NCBI GenBank assembly: GCA_002360925.1
Contig: DERN01000011.1
Coordinates: forward strand, 432,235-496,234
Source: Flavobacteriaceae bacterium UBA3339
GTDB lineage: Bacteria; Bacteroidota; Bacteroidia; Flavobacteriales; Flavobacteriaceae
Direction: 5' to 3'
DNA: 64,000 nucleotides
Part shown: one piece after another, positions 7,865 to 16,464 of the stretch
Position numbering within the stretch: position 1 is the stretch's first letter
Layout: each line of letters opens with the position of its first letter
Program-made: the position numbers and the translations under genes
The notes under the pieces: generated by a model
Seen by the model: the letters and a program-made list of their open reading frames with translations, nothing else
The model's database searches: none
What the model was told of the DNA's origin: nothing

Positions 7865-8596
7865 TTATTTTATTGAAGAAACAATTGCTTGTTCCGTTTT
7901 TTCGAATAATGTTTGAAAATCATAATCCGATATTTTCATTGGATCGTGAACTTCTAACGAAATTTGACTTCCCAATCCCATAGGAAACATTCCAAATCGG
8001 AACATTTTCCAAGAATTGTTTATTGTTAAAGGAACCACGTAGGCATCGGAAGCAAATTTGCAAAGCATTTTTAATCCGTTTTCAGAAAAACGTTTAGGTT
8101 CTCCTGTTTTAGAACGTGTTCCTTCTGGGAAAATAACTGCAGATCTGTTGTATTTCTGAATGTATTGTCCCAAACCTTTTATAGTTGGCAAGGCTTGTTT
8201 TGGATCCTTTCGATCAATCAAAACCGAGCCTCCGTGTTTTAAATTATACGATACGCTTGGTATTCCTTTTCCTAATTCTTTTTTGCTTACAAATTTTGGA
8301 TGCGTTGCTCGTAAAAACCAAATAATGCTTACAATATCAAACATTGATTGATGATTGCTTACATAGATAATGGGCTTTCCTACGGGCAATTTCTCGCGCC
8401 CTTTAACCGAAAAAGTTGTTCCTAAAACGTTTGCACTTCGCATTAAAAACCATTGTAAAATATCGACACTTGTTTTATGTGCCTGATATCCAAAAACATT
8501 TAAACAAATCCATTGTATTGGATGAAATATCAATAGCGAAAAGCTCAATAAAATGTAATATAGAATGCTAATTGGATACGATACTATTTTTTGCAC
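7865..8596 (-). CDS. plsC: 1-acyl-sn-glycerol-3-phosphate acyltransferase
   Basis: PlsC acylates lysophosphatidic acid to phosphatidic acid at the inner membrane. Counted from the GTG chosen here (243 aa), NHQSMFD at 81-87 is the H(x4)D acyltransferase motif and FPEGTR at 156-161 binds the glycerol phosphate; a membrane segment precedes them. The open frame extends seven codons to a TTG at 8617, but that TTG lies inside the promoter element TATATTTG, so GTG 8596 (MQKIVSYPI), which resembles usual PlsC starts, is preferred. Confidence 0.92.
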   Translation of the reverse strand: MQKIVSYPISILYYILLSFSLLIFHPIQWICLNVFGYQAHKTSVDILQWFLMRSANVLGTTFSVKGREKLPVGKPIIYVSNHQSMFDIVSIIWFLRATHPKFVSKKELGKGIPSVSYNLKHGGSVLIDRKDPKQALPTIKGLGQYIQKYNRSAVIFPEGTRSKTGEPKRFSENGLKMLCKFASDAYVVPLTINNSWKMFRFGMFPMGLGSQISLEVHDPMKISDYDFQTLFEKTEQAIVSSIK

Positions 8597-8614
8597 ACTT
8601 TCGGAATTTATCCC

Positions 8615-8622
8615 CAAATATA
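8615..8622 (-). promoter_or_regulatory. -7 element of the plsC promoter
   Basis: The reverse strand reads TATATTTG, a perfect match to the flavobacterial TAnnTTTG element, about 19 bases before the chosen GTG start. No TTG is found at the usual -33 spacing. Confidence 0.45.
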
Positions 8623-8633
8623 CGACAAATAAA

Positions 8634-8662
8634 AAAAGACCACCGTTAAATGGTGGTCTTTT
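8634..8662 (-). terminator. Terminator of the bacilliredoxin gene
   Basis: AAGACCACC and GGTGGTCTT pair around a short loop, and the reverse strand continues into seven T. It lies about 20 bases past the bacilliredoxin stop. Confidence 0.85.
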
Positions 8663-8683
8663 ATAGATTTTTTTAAAATTTTA

Positions 8684-9094
8684 TTAGCAATTTTCGTTGT
8701 ATGCTTCTTTTAAATTTTCTGCAATAACCTCAGCAGGATTTCCTTCGATATGATGACGCTCTAACATATGAACTAATTCTCCGTTTTTGAACAATGCCAT
8801 TGAAGGTGAAGATGGAGGAAAAGGAAACATTTTTTCCCGTGCTGTATTCACTGCATCTTTATCTACACCTGCAAAAACTGTTACAATATTTGTAGGTTTT
8901 TTAGCATTGTCTAAACTCATAACAGCTCCCGGGCGCGCATTACGTGCGGCACAACCACAAACCGAATTTACTACTACTAAAGTTGTTCCTTCTTTAGCTA
9001 AAGCTTCCTCTACTTCAGCCGATGTATGTAATGATTGAAAACCAGCCGAAGTCAACTCTGCTTCCATTGGTTTTACGATTTCTTCTGGATACAT
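8684..9094 (-). CDS. Bacilliredoxin (BrxA/BrxB, YphP/YqiW family)
   Basis: This 136-aa thioredoxin-fold protein carries the family motif CGCAARNARPG with C46 and C48. In organisms with bacillithiol such proteins remove bacillithiol from S-thiolated proteins. ATG 9094 gives MYPEEIVKPMEAEL, the usual N-terminus of the family. The open frame extends eight codons further to a GTG, which is judged spurious. It is monocistronic, with its own terminator and a 126-base gap to the receptor terminator. Confidence 0.93.
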   Translation of the reverse strand: MYPEEIVKPMEAELTSAGFQSLHTSAEVEEALAKEGTTLVVVNSVCGCAARNARPGAVMSLDNAKKPTNIVTVFAGVDKDAVNTAREKMFPFPPSSPSMALFKNGELVHMLERHHIEGNPAEVIAENLKEAYNENC

Positions 9095-9214
9095 AATTTT
9101 AAAATTAAGATTATCCACAAATTTAAAAAATATTATTAGAGGATAAAATTTTTAAAACGCTAAAGATATGTTATTTATTATTTGATTTTCTTTTCCCAAA
9201 AAAAGGAATAAAAA

Positions 9215-9236
9215 AAGACTCGTAAAAACGAGTCTT
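9215..9236 (-). terminator. Terminator of the TonB-dependent receptor gene
   Basis: AAGACTCGT / ACGAGTCTT forms a 9-bp stem with a 4-base loop. The reverse strand then runs into T-rich sequence, nine bases past the receptor stop. Confidence 0.85.
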
Positions 9237-9244
9237 AAATTTTA

Positions 9245-11716
9245 TTAGAAACTGTAACCAACTGAAACAGCCATATTAAATGGATCGATTTGGTTGATGT
9301 AACCTCCTCGGAAGTATGAATTCAATCCCATTTCGTCTGTTAAGTTGCTTAAGAACAATTTCATATTCATGTTTTTATATGTATATCCAAACTGAACGTT
9401 TAAAGTTGTATAAGCTGGCATATCGAATGGTTTTGTTCCTCCCATATTTCCATGTCCGTCTGGACTTAAGTTATATTCATTTACAGGACGTTTTCCTACA
9501 TAATATAATCCGGCACTTACGCTTAAATTATTTAAAGCTCCTTGATTAAACACATATTGTACCCAACCATTTGCTGTATGCGTTGGTGCGTTCATTGGTG
9601 CAGAACCATTCATATAAGATGGTGAATTTTCGTAACGTGCATCTAAATACGCGTAACCTAACATTACCGTTAAATTATCTAATATACGACCGTTTAATTC
9701 TGTTTCTAAACCACTGCGAATCAAATCTCCTGCTTTAAAGAAATAATCCTCTTTATCAGCTGATCCAGGTTTATATGCTTGATTTGACAAATTTGAAGTA
9801 TAAATATGGAAGTAAGTTGCGTTAAAACGTAAGCGATTTTCTAACCATTCTGATTTAAATCCTACTTCGAATTGTTCTGTTTTAGATGGTCCGATTTTCT
9901 CTCCATCTTTCATCTTGTTATCTGCAGAACGTAAGTTGGTTGAATTTGTATAAGAACCGAAAATATTTACATTTTCGATCGGAGTTACCATTACCCCAAC
10001 ACTTGGATTCCAAGCTTTTTCGCGTTTAGATTTTGTTCCGGTAGCGTCTTTTGTGTTAATTTCAGAATAACGTAATCCAAAGAAACCTTTTAAGTATTTA
10101 TTAAATTCTACCACATCTTGAGCTAAGATTCCAAACATATCGTAATTCGTTACAATTGTTGGATCGTTTGCTTTAAAAGTAAGATCACTTCCTTTATACG
10201 GATTTCCGTTTTTATCTAAAAGTGCATTCCCATCTTTATCTTTCAAAATAACGTCAGCTAAACTATTTGCATAATCATCATAAATATTAATTTGGTCAAC
10301 TCTTCCTTTAAAATCAGCACCTCCTAACAATAAACCATAAGCTGTACTCGTAGCATAAGCTGTACGATAATCGAATCCTAATTGTGCTGTGTGTTTAACA
10401 GAACCTGTGTATAAATCTTGACCAATTAAATCGAATTGTAACGTGGTGTTTTTATCATCTCTAAAACTTCTAGATAAAGTTCTATCACGTAAAACATACT
10501 CATCTTTTCCGGCAGCATTTGCAGCTGTTGACATATTATCTACTTCGTAAGCTGAAGAACCATAAGCTGCACGAATTTTTAATTTATCGTTTAACTCATG
10601 ATCGATTCTTGCCATAAAGCTGTTCATTTTCGTATTTACATTATCTGTATCGAATCCTAAAAATTTATTATTGGGCAATACATATAATGCTTCTGTTCCT
10701 ATATCTGCTAAATTTACAGCCGATGTAACCGGAGTTCTGTTATCATTAAAGTAATCTCCTTCTACAATAATCGTTGTTCTTTCCGAAGCTTTCCAAGCGA
10801 ATGAAGGATTAAAATAAACTCGATTCGATTTTACAAAATCTCTATAACTATCCGCACGTTCATAAGCACCATTAACACGCATTGCAACGGTTCCTTCGTC
10901 ATTTAAAACTTGTTGAACATCGAATGTAGGACGGAATTGATTCCAGCTACCATAACGAATTCCAACGTTTCCTTTATTATAAAAGTTTGGCGTTTTTGTA
11001 ACCACGTTAATTACACCACCAGCGTTACCAATATCGGTAATAACTCCTTGTGTAATTGCCGCAGAACCTTTAATCATTTGGATTGATTCTACACCTTGCA
11101 TATCAACAACTCCCGAAGCAGTTTGGAACTGAGAATCCATACGGATACCGTTTTTCAAAACAGGAACTCCACGGAAACCACGAGTCGACATTGATTCTTT
11201 TACTCCACCATAACTTCCAAAAAGTGTTACACCCGGAATATTACGAACCGCATCAGTAATAGTTAAAGCTCCTTGATCTTCGATTACTTTATTAGAAATT
11301 ACAGAAACCGTTTGAATATTATCCGATGGTTTTAAAGGTAATCTTGTAATTAACTCTAACCCTTTTGGTTTTTTATTACGTTCTCCAAAAACTTCTACTT
11401 CTTCTAAAACATCAGAATGTGCTTCTAAAGTAATAGTAAAGAATTCGCTTGGTTCATCAACTACGATTTTTGTTGTTAATGCGTTATATCCAAGCATCGA
11501 AACTTTTAAAGAATAGCTTCCATAAGAAACATTCGAGAAAAACAATTCGCCATCTTCGTTTCCTTGTGATGATTTGTTTTGCCCAACTAAAGATCCGTTT
11601 GCAAATGTTATTAATTGATTGTGCTCGTCTACGACTCTCACTTTTACTTCGGATGTTTGAGCAAACGATAATCCTGTAATAAAAAAAGTGAATAATGAGG
11701 CTTTTAGAACATTCAT
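9245..11716 (-). CDS. TonB-dependent siderophore-type receptor
   Basis: The 823-aa outer-membrane receptor has a signal peptide ending SFAQ (20), a carboxypeptidase-like regulatory domain (about 24-110), a plug (about 125-240, with NIPGVTLFG, STRGFRG and GNAGGVINVVTK) and a 22-strand barrel ending in GYSF with terminal phenylalanine. The plug resembles ferrichrome/coprogen-type siderophore receptors; the ligand is not predictable. It stands alone. A flavobacterial promoter lies at 11755-11784 and a Fur-like dyad at 11733-11749, so iron repression is likely. Barrel and plug are intact. Confidence 0.95.
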   Translation of the reverse strand: MNVLKASLFTFFITGLSFAQTSEVKVRVVDEHNQLITFANGSLVGQNKSSQGNEDGELFFSNVSYGSYSLKVSMLGYNALTTKIVVDEPSEFFTITLEAHSDVLEEVEVFGERNKKPKGLELITRLPLKPSDNIQTVSVISNKVIEDQGALTITDAVRNIPGVTLFGSYGGVKESMSTRGFRGVPVLKNGIRMDSQFQTASGVVDMQGVESIQMIKGSAAITQGVITDIGNAGGVINVVTKTPNFYNKGNVGIRYGSWNQFRPTFDVQQVLNDEGTVAMRVNGAYERADSYRDFVKSNRVYFNPSFAWKASERTTIIVEGDYFNDNRTPVTSAVNLADIGTEALYVLPNNKFLGFDTDNVNTKMNSFMARIDHELNDKLKIRAAYGSSAYEVDNMSTAANAAGKDEYVLRDRTLSRSFRDDKNTTLQFDLIGQDLYTGSVKHTAQLGFDYRTAYATSTAYGLLLGGADFKGRVDQINIYDDYANSLADVILKDKDGNALLDKNGNPYKGSDLTFKANDPTIVTNYDMFGILAQDVVEFNKYLKGFFGLRYSEINTKDATGTKSKREKAWNPSVGVMVTPIENVNIFGSYTNSTNLRSADNKMKDGEKIGPSKTEQFEVGFKSEWLENRLRFNATYFHIYTSNLSNQAYKPGSADKEDYFFKAGDLIRSGLETELNGRILDNLTVMLGYAYLDARYENSPSYMNGSAPMNAPTHTANGWVQYVFNQGALNNLSVSAGLYYVGKRPVNEYNLSPDGHGNMGGTKPFDMPAYTTLNVQFGYTYKNMNMKLFLSNLTDEMGLNSYFRGGYINQIDPFNMAVSVGYSF

Positions 11717-11732
11717 ATTATATGTATTTTTA

Positions 11733-11749
11733 TTTAGAATAATTTTAAA
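11733..11749. promoter_or_regulatory. Fur-like operator of the TonB receptor
   Basis: TTTAGAATAATTTTAAA is a 17-bp dyad in which 7 of 8 paired positions match. Its centre, AATAATT, fits the AATnATT core of the Fur box. It lies 6 bases after the -7 element, covering the expected transcription start, and ends 16 bases before the ATG. That is a repressing position. Assignment to Fur is inference. Confidence 0.5.
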
Positions 11750-11754
11750 CAGTG

Positions 11755-11784
11755 CAAATGTATAATCAATCTAAATAAAAACAA
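11755..11784 (-). promoter_or_regulatory. Promoter of the TonB-dependent receptor
   Basis: On the reverse strand TTTG (TTG at 11782-11784) is followed after 19 bases by TACATTTG (11755-11762). This is a full match to the TTG-N17-19-TAnnTTTG promoter of Flavobacteriia. Confidence 0.75.
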
Positions 11785-11885
11785 AGGTTTTTTTTTAAAT
11801 TTCTTTTAACATTTATTAAAAGCTTTTTTAACGCTTCTAACCTCTTGTTTTTCTTAGTAAATTTGAAATCTATTTTTTAGATAAT

Positions 11886-12785
11886 ATGAAGATATCCGAA
11901 TACTTAAAAAAAGGCGATTCTGTCGGAATTGTATGTACCGCAAGAAGTTTTAGTTCTGAAGAAGCCGAAACTGCAATTCAATTATTAAACGAATGGGGAT
12001 TGAAAGCTGTTTTAGGAAAAACCATCGATTGTAATAATCATCAATTAGGCGGAAGCGATGAAGAGCGAGCAAACGATTTCCAAGAAATGTTAGATAATCC
12101 AAACATAAAAGCTATTTGGATTGCGCGCGGCGGTTACGGAACGGTTCGTATTATAGATAAAATCGATTTTTCTAAATTTAAGCAAAAACCGAAATGGATT
12201 ATTGGTTTTAGCGACATCACGGTTCTTCACAGTCATATTCACAATCTAGGAATTGCGACTTTGCACGCTATTATGCCGTTTTCGGTTCCAAAAGCATCTT
12301 TCGAAGCTAAGGAAACGCTCCGAAAAGCATTGTTTAACGAAGAATATAAATTCGAGATCGAATCGGATTATTCCAATAAAATCGGAAAAGCCGAAGGAGA
12401 ACTTATTGGCGGAAACCTTTCTATTATCTACAGTCTTTTAGGATCGGTTTCATCGGTAAATACTTCAGGAAAAATTTTGTATCTTGAAGACTTGGACGAA
12501 TATCTGTATCATATCGATCGAATGTTCTACAATCTAAAACGTAACGGCTATTTCGAAAATGTAAAAGGTTTGATTATTGGCGGAATGACAGATATGCACG
12601 ACAATTCAATTCCGTTTGGATATGATGTAAAACAGATTATTAGAGAAATTACAAAGGAATACGATTTCCCGATTTGTTTTGAATTTCCGGCAGGACATAT
12701 TTCTGATAATCGAGCTTTAAAGTTAGGTACAAAAGTTTCGTTAGAAATCAATACAAATAAAACAAATTTGAAGTATATAAAATAA
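11886..12785 (+). CDS. LD-carboxypeptidase (S66 family)
   Basis: This 299-aa S66 serine peptidase should cleave the terminal D-Ala of murein tetrapeptides during peptidoglycan recycling. The nucleophile is S109 in WIIGFSDIT; the glutamate is in YLEDLDEYLY and the histidine in FPAGHISDN near the C-terminus. No signal peptide is seen, so it is cytosolic. Its TAA overlaps the ATG of yraN by one base. A TAAATTTG element at 11858-11865 is a weak promoter candidate. Confidence 0.93.
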   Translation: MKISEYLKKGDSVGIVCTARSFSSEEAETAIQLLNEWGLKAVLGKTIDCNNHQLGGSDEERANDFQEMLDNPNIKAIWIARGGYGTVRIIDKIDFSKFKQKPKWIIGFSDITVLHSHIHNLGIATLHAIMPFSVPKASFEAKETLRKALFNEEYKFEIESDYSNKIGKAEGELIGGNLSIIYSLLGSVSSVNTSGKILYLEDLDEYLYHIDRMFYNLKRNGYFENVKGLIIGGMTDMHDNSIPFGYDVKQIIREITKEYDFPICFEFPAGHISDNRALKLGTKVSLEINTNKTNLKYIK

Positions 12786-13141
12786 TGGCAACACATAACG
12801 ATATTGGTAAACAAGGAGAAGAATTAGCAAATGAGTTTCTTAGAAAAAACGGTTATACAATTCTTGAAACCAATTATCGTTATCGCAAAGCCGAAATCGA
12901 TATTATTGCACAAAAAGATCAAACTTTGGCAATTGTAGAAGTTAAAACAAGAACTTCGACCGATTTTGGAACTCCCGAAAGTTTTGTAAACAAAAAGAAA
13001 ATCAATCTTATTTTAGAAGCAACCAATGCGTATGTAGATGAAAAGAATTTGGATTTAGAAATAAGTTTGGATATTATTTCGGTTATTTTAGGAAAGGAAA
13101 TTGAAATAGAACATATCCAAAATGCTTATTTCTTTTTCTGA
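12785..13141 (+). CDS. YraN family (UPF0102) endonuclease-like protein
   Basis: The 118-aa protein has the compact nuclease-like fold of UPF0102: GKQGEELANEFLRKNGY at the N-terminus, AEIDIIAQ near residues 37-44 and VEVKTRTSTDFG near 56-67, which supply the D/E-x-K residues. The biological role is unknown; resolvase-like relatives suggest DNA binding. It starts within the stop of the LD-carboxypeptidase gene, and its 3' end overlaps a convergent gene by 16 bases. Confidence 0.92.
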   Translation: MATHNDIGKQGEELANEFLRKNGYTILETNYRYRKAEIDIIAQKDQTLAIVEVKTRTSTDFGTPESFVNKKKINLILEATNAYVDEKNLDLEISLDIISVILGKEIEIEHIQNAYFFF

Positions 13142-13779
13142 AGCCTTTCAAAAATAGCATTCAACTTTATAGTAAAAATTCCTAAATCGGTTTCAAAAAC
13201 CAATTCCTTTATAACCCAAGCTAAATCTTCGACTTTTATAGGTCGGTACGATTTAAAAATTCCGATTGTATTTAAAAACGTTAAAACTTTTTCGGCAAAC
13301 TTCTCTCCCATTCTATCAGTGTTTGGTCGAATTAACATTCCGGGTTGTACCAAATCTAATCGCGAAAATTGTACGTTTTTAACCGCTGTTTCTAAAGTAC
13401 CTTTCATTTTATTATAAAAAACCTTAGATGTTTCGGAAACGCCCATTGCCGACAATAAAATAAAATGCGAAACGTTATTTTCTTTGGCGATTTTGGCAAA
13501 TTCTAACTGATAATCATGATCTACAATCCATTGTTTTTCTTGGCTTCCGGCTTGTTTTAAGGTAGTTCCTAAACAAGAAATCGCAACATCTCCACGCATT
13601 AAATCTTTATAATCATGTAGTTTATCAAAATCGACCAACACTTCTTTTACTTTATCAGATTTAACTTTAGCTGTTTTTCTAACAAAAATTACGATTTCGT
13701 CAATTCGTACATCTTCTATCAAATGTTTTAAAACAAACGTTCCGGTTGCGCCTGTTGCGCCAATCAACAACACTTTCAT
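13126..13779 (-). CDS. NAD(P)-binding protein, atypical SDR (HTATIP2-like)
   Basis: A 217-aa Rossmann-fold protein with the dinucleotide motif GATGATG at residues 7-13. The segment VAISCLGTTLKQAGS and the absence of a classical YxxxK site match atypical short-chain dehydrogenases of the NAD(P)H-binding/HTATIP2 group, some of which regulate rather than catalyse. Its last 16 bases overlap the end of yraN, tail to tail, without a terminator. The substrate is unknown. Confidence 0.85.
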   Translation of the reverse strand: MKVLLIGATGATGTFVLKHLIEDVRIDEIVIFVRKTAKVKSDKVKEVLVDFDKLHDYKDLMRGDVAISCLGTTLKQAGSQEKQWIVDHDYQLEFAKIAKENNVSHFILLSAMGVSETSKVFYNKMKGTLETAVKNVQFSRLDLVQPGMLIRPNTDRMGEKFAEKVLTFLNTIGIFKSYRPIKVEDLAWVIKELVFETDLGIFTIKLNAIFERLQKKK

Positions 13780-13846
13780 CTCTTAAAATTTAGCAATTCA
13801 ATAATACAACATTCTTACATTTTTTTGTATCTTGTGAAGAAAAATT

Positions 13847-15241
13847 ATGAATTCTTTTAGAACAGAGTCCGATTTGTTGGGAGAATTACAGATTCCTCAA
13901 AATGCTTTTTATGGCGTACAAACACAGCGAGCTTTAAATAACTTTAAAATTTCGAATCATAAACTTTCTCAATATCCTATTTTCATTAAATCGTTAACAA
14001 TTGTAAAGTTAGCTGCTGTTGATGCTAATTTTGAATTAGGTTTGATTAAGGAAGATTTAAAAAAGTATATTTCTGAAGCTTGTTTAGATATTTTAAAAGA
14101 TCAATATTTCGATCAATTTCCTATTGATATGATTCAAGGCGGTGCGGGAACTTCGGTAAATATGAATGCAAACGAAGTAATTGCAAACATTGCGTTAGAG
14201 AAAATGGGACATGAAAAAGGCGATTATCAATATTGTTCTCCGAACGATCATGTAAATATGTCGCAATCTACGAACGATGCGTATCCAACTGCTTTAAAAC
14301 TAGCTTTATTTCAATCGTCGAAAAATATCACAAATTCATTAGAAAAATTATTCTTCGCCTTAGATCGCAAAGCAAAAGAGTTCGAAAACGTAATTAAAAT
14401 GGGACGTACACAATTACAAGATGCGGTTCCGATGACATTAGGTCAAGAATTTGAAGCTTTTGCATTTACTTTAAAAAAGGAAATTCCGTATTTACAAGAA
14501 CAAGCTTTTCAGTTTTTAGAAATCAATATGGGCGCAACCGCCATTGGAACGGGAATTAATGCGCCAAAAGGATATGCGCAATTGTGTACCGAAAAATTAG
14601 CGCAATTATTAAACGAACCGGTAAAATTGGCAGAAAACCTAATTGAAGCAACTTCGGACACAAGCGGATTTGTTGCATATGCCGGAGCTTTAAAGAAATT
14701 AGCTATAAAGCTTTCCAAAATCTGCAACGATTTACGTTTACTTTCGTCTGGTCCAAGAACCGGTTTGTACGAGATTAATTTACCTCCAAAACAACCAGGT
14801 TCTTCTATTATGCCCGGAAAAGTAAATCCGGTTATTCCAGAAGTCGTAAACCAAGTTTGTTTTAAAGTAATTGGCAACGAAGCAACGGTTTCATTAGCTG
14901 CCGAAGCAGGACAATTACAATTAAATGTAATGGAACCAATTATTGCGTTATCATTATTTGATTCGATTGAATTATTGACCAATGCAATTGACACCTTGCG
15001 CGAGGAATGTGTTGACGGAATTACAGCAAATGTAGATCATTTACGAAACGAAGTCCATAACAGTATTGGAATTATTACAGCTTTAAACCCAATTATTGGA
15101 TATAAAAACAGTACCAAAATTGCGAAACAAGCTTTAGAAGAAAACCGAAGTGTTTACGAATTGATTTTAGAACACAACATTTTAACTAAAGAAGAATTAG
15201 ATAAAGTTTTAGATCCTAAAACCATGTTGAGTTCTCATTAA
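13847..15241 (+). CDS. aspA: Aspartate ammonia-lyase
   Basis: The enzyme (464 aa) interconverts L-aspartate and fumarate plus ammonia and belongs to the fumarase/aspartase superfamily. The signature loop GSSIMPGKVNP is at 318-328 with the catalytic serine. GGAGTSVNMNANEVIANIAL (98-117) and SQSTNDAYPTAL (139-150) are the other substrate loops. Aspartase is preferred over fumarase because of this loop set and the length, without experimental proof. A terminator shared with the convergent gene follows. Confidence 0.93.
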   Translation: MNSFRTESDLLGELQIPQNAFYGVQTQRALNNFKISNHKLSQYPIFIKSLTIVKLAAVDANFELGLIKEDLKKYISEACLDILKDQYFDQFPIDMIQGGAGTSVNMNANEVIANIALEKMGHEKGDYQYCSPNDHVNMSQSTNDAYPTALKLALFQSSKNITNSLEKLFFALDRKAKEFENVIKMGRTQLQDAVPMTLGQEFEAFAFTLKKEIPYLQEQAFQFLEINMGATAIGTGINAPKGYAQLCTEKLAQLLNEPVKLAENLIEATSDTSGFVAYAGALKKLAIKLSKICNDLRLLSSGPRTGLYEINLPPKQPGSSIMPGKVNPVIPEVVNQVCFKVIGNEATVSLAAEAGQLQLNVMEPIIALSLFDSIELLTNAIDTLREECVDGITANVDHLRNEVHNSIGIITALNPIIGYKNSTKIAKQALEENRSVYELILEHNILTKEELDKVLDPKTMLSSH

Positions 15242-15273
15242 AACAAAACCAGAGCAATTGCTCTGGTTTTGTT
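15242..15273. terminator. Bidirectional terminator, aspA and outer-membrane protein gene
   Basis: AAAACAAAACCAGAGCAATT pairs with its mirror TGCTCTGGTTTTGTTTTT, giving a long stem flanked by A and T runs. It serves both convergent transcripts. Confidence 0.85.
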
Positions 15274-15281
15274 TTTACTTT

Positions 15282-16448
15282 CTAAAATGAATAGCCTGCT
15301 TTTAAATTCACTGACGTATTCTTATTTATATGAGGTGTATTAAATACGTGATTATAATCAACCTCAACTAAAATCGAATCAAATAATTTAATCCCAATAC
15401 CAGTATCTACTCCTACTCCATATTGTCCTATAAATATTGGGTTAAGTATCCAATATTGTGTTGACATTAAAATTTCTGATTTAATAGGATTATTCAATCC
15501 TACTCCGAATTTCCCATAATAACTTATATTTTTTCTTGACAAAAAATATTTTTTAACCCCTAAAGAAACATATAAAGATTGATAATCAACCTTATGATTC
15601 CACTCTCCTAATTCATATTTCTCAACAAAATCTTTTTTAAATTTTTGCAGATTAACATTTGCATAAATACTCAAAGGATTTCTTAAGTTTTTATTAAAAA
15701 GATACTCAATCTCAGGAACTATGATAAAATGCCCATATTTTTTGGCTGGCAAATCAGATAAAAAATTAATATCCATTGTATGATTAGAATATCCTAACAT
15801 TAAATTAAATCGTAATCTCGATTGTTTAACTTTTACAAACGATTTTCCATTTACTTCTTTAAAATACCTTGTTAAATCCTCTTCATTATATCTTAATATC
15901 GAATAAGAACCTATACTTGAATACTTAGGATTTTTAACATTCTCGAATAATTGAGTTTGATAGAATTTATTTTCAGCAATATTATTTCTCTCTTTAAAAT
16001 ACTTTTTATATCCTAAGGTAATAAGATCACCTTCTGGATTTTGATAAAAAAAAGTTGAAACTCCTTTTTCAATATATTGATATAAATTATAATTTCCTTC
16101 AACTAATAATTGAACAAAAGCAATCTTTCCCTTAAGGTTGAAATCCTTGTTTTCTGATAATTCGTTAATTTGATAACTAATTGATGGATCATATTGAAAT
16201 TCCTTTTTTTGAAAAATGTTCACCCCATATTTCACTTCTTTTATATCCGACAATTCAATCTCCTCAATTTGTTTATTGTTTCGAATGATAATTTTTTCTG
16301 GAAATCGATTAATTGTAATTTCCGACACTTCACATTCTTTTTTATTTCCAGAATTATCAATATAATGTCCGTACTCAAAATTTGACTGTCCAAACGTTGT
16401 TAAACCTGTAAAAAACAGAGTTAAGAATAAAAGTAATTTGTGTTTCAT
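15282..16448 (-). CDS. Outer-membrane beta-barrel protein of unknown function
   Basis: The 388-aa protein has a clear signal peptide ending TTFGQ (21). Residues 22 to about 200 look like a soluble region with alternating charged and hydrophobic strands. The C-terminal half is rich in amphipathic strands and ends NLKAGYSF with terminal phenylalanine, typical of an outer-membrane barrel. No enzyme motif is seen. Lysine content and AT richness exceed those of the neighbours. It starts 16 bases after thiL and is probably in the same operon, but a link to thiamine is not implied. Confidence 0.8.
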   Translation of the reverse strand: MKHKLLLFLTLFFTGLTTFGQSNFEYGHYIDNSGNKKECEVSEITINRFPEKIIIRNNKQIEEIELSDIKEVKYGVNIFQKKEFQYDPSISYQINELSENKDFNLKGKIAFVQLLVEGNYNLYQYIEKGVSTFFYQNPEGDLITLGYKKYFKERNNIAENKFYQTQLFENVKNPKYSSIGSYSILRYNEEDLTRYFKEVNGKSFVKVKQSRLRFNLMLGYSNHTMDINFLSDLPAKKYGHFIIVPEIEYLFNKNLRNPLSIYANVNLQKFKKDFVEKYELGEWNHKVDYQSLYVSLGVKKYFLSRKNISYYGKFGVGLNNPIKSEILMSTQYWILNPIFIGQYGVGVDTGIGIKLFDSILVEVDYNHVFNTPHINKNTSVNLKAGYSF

Positions 16449-16464
16449 AAGTTAAAATATTTAA

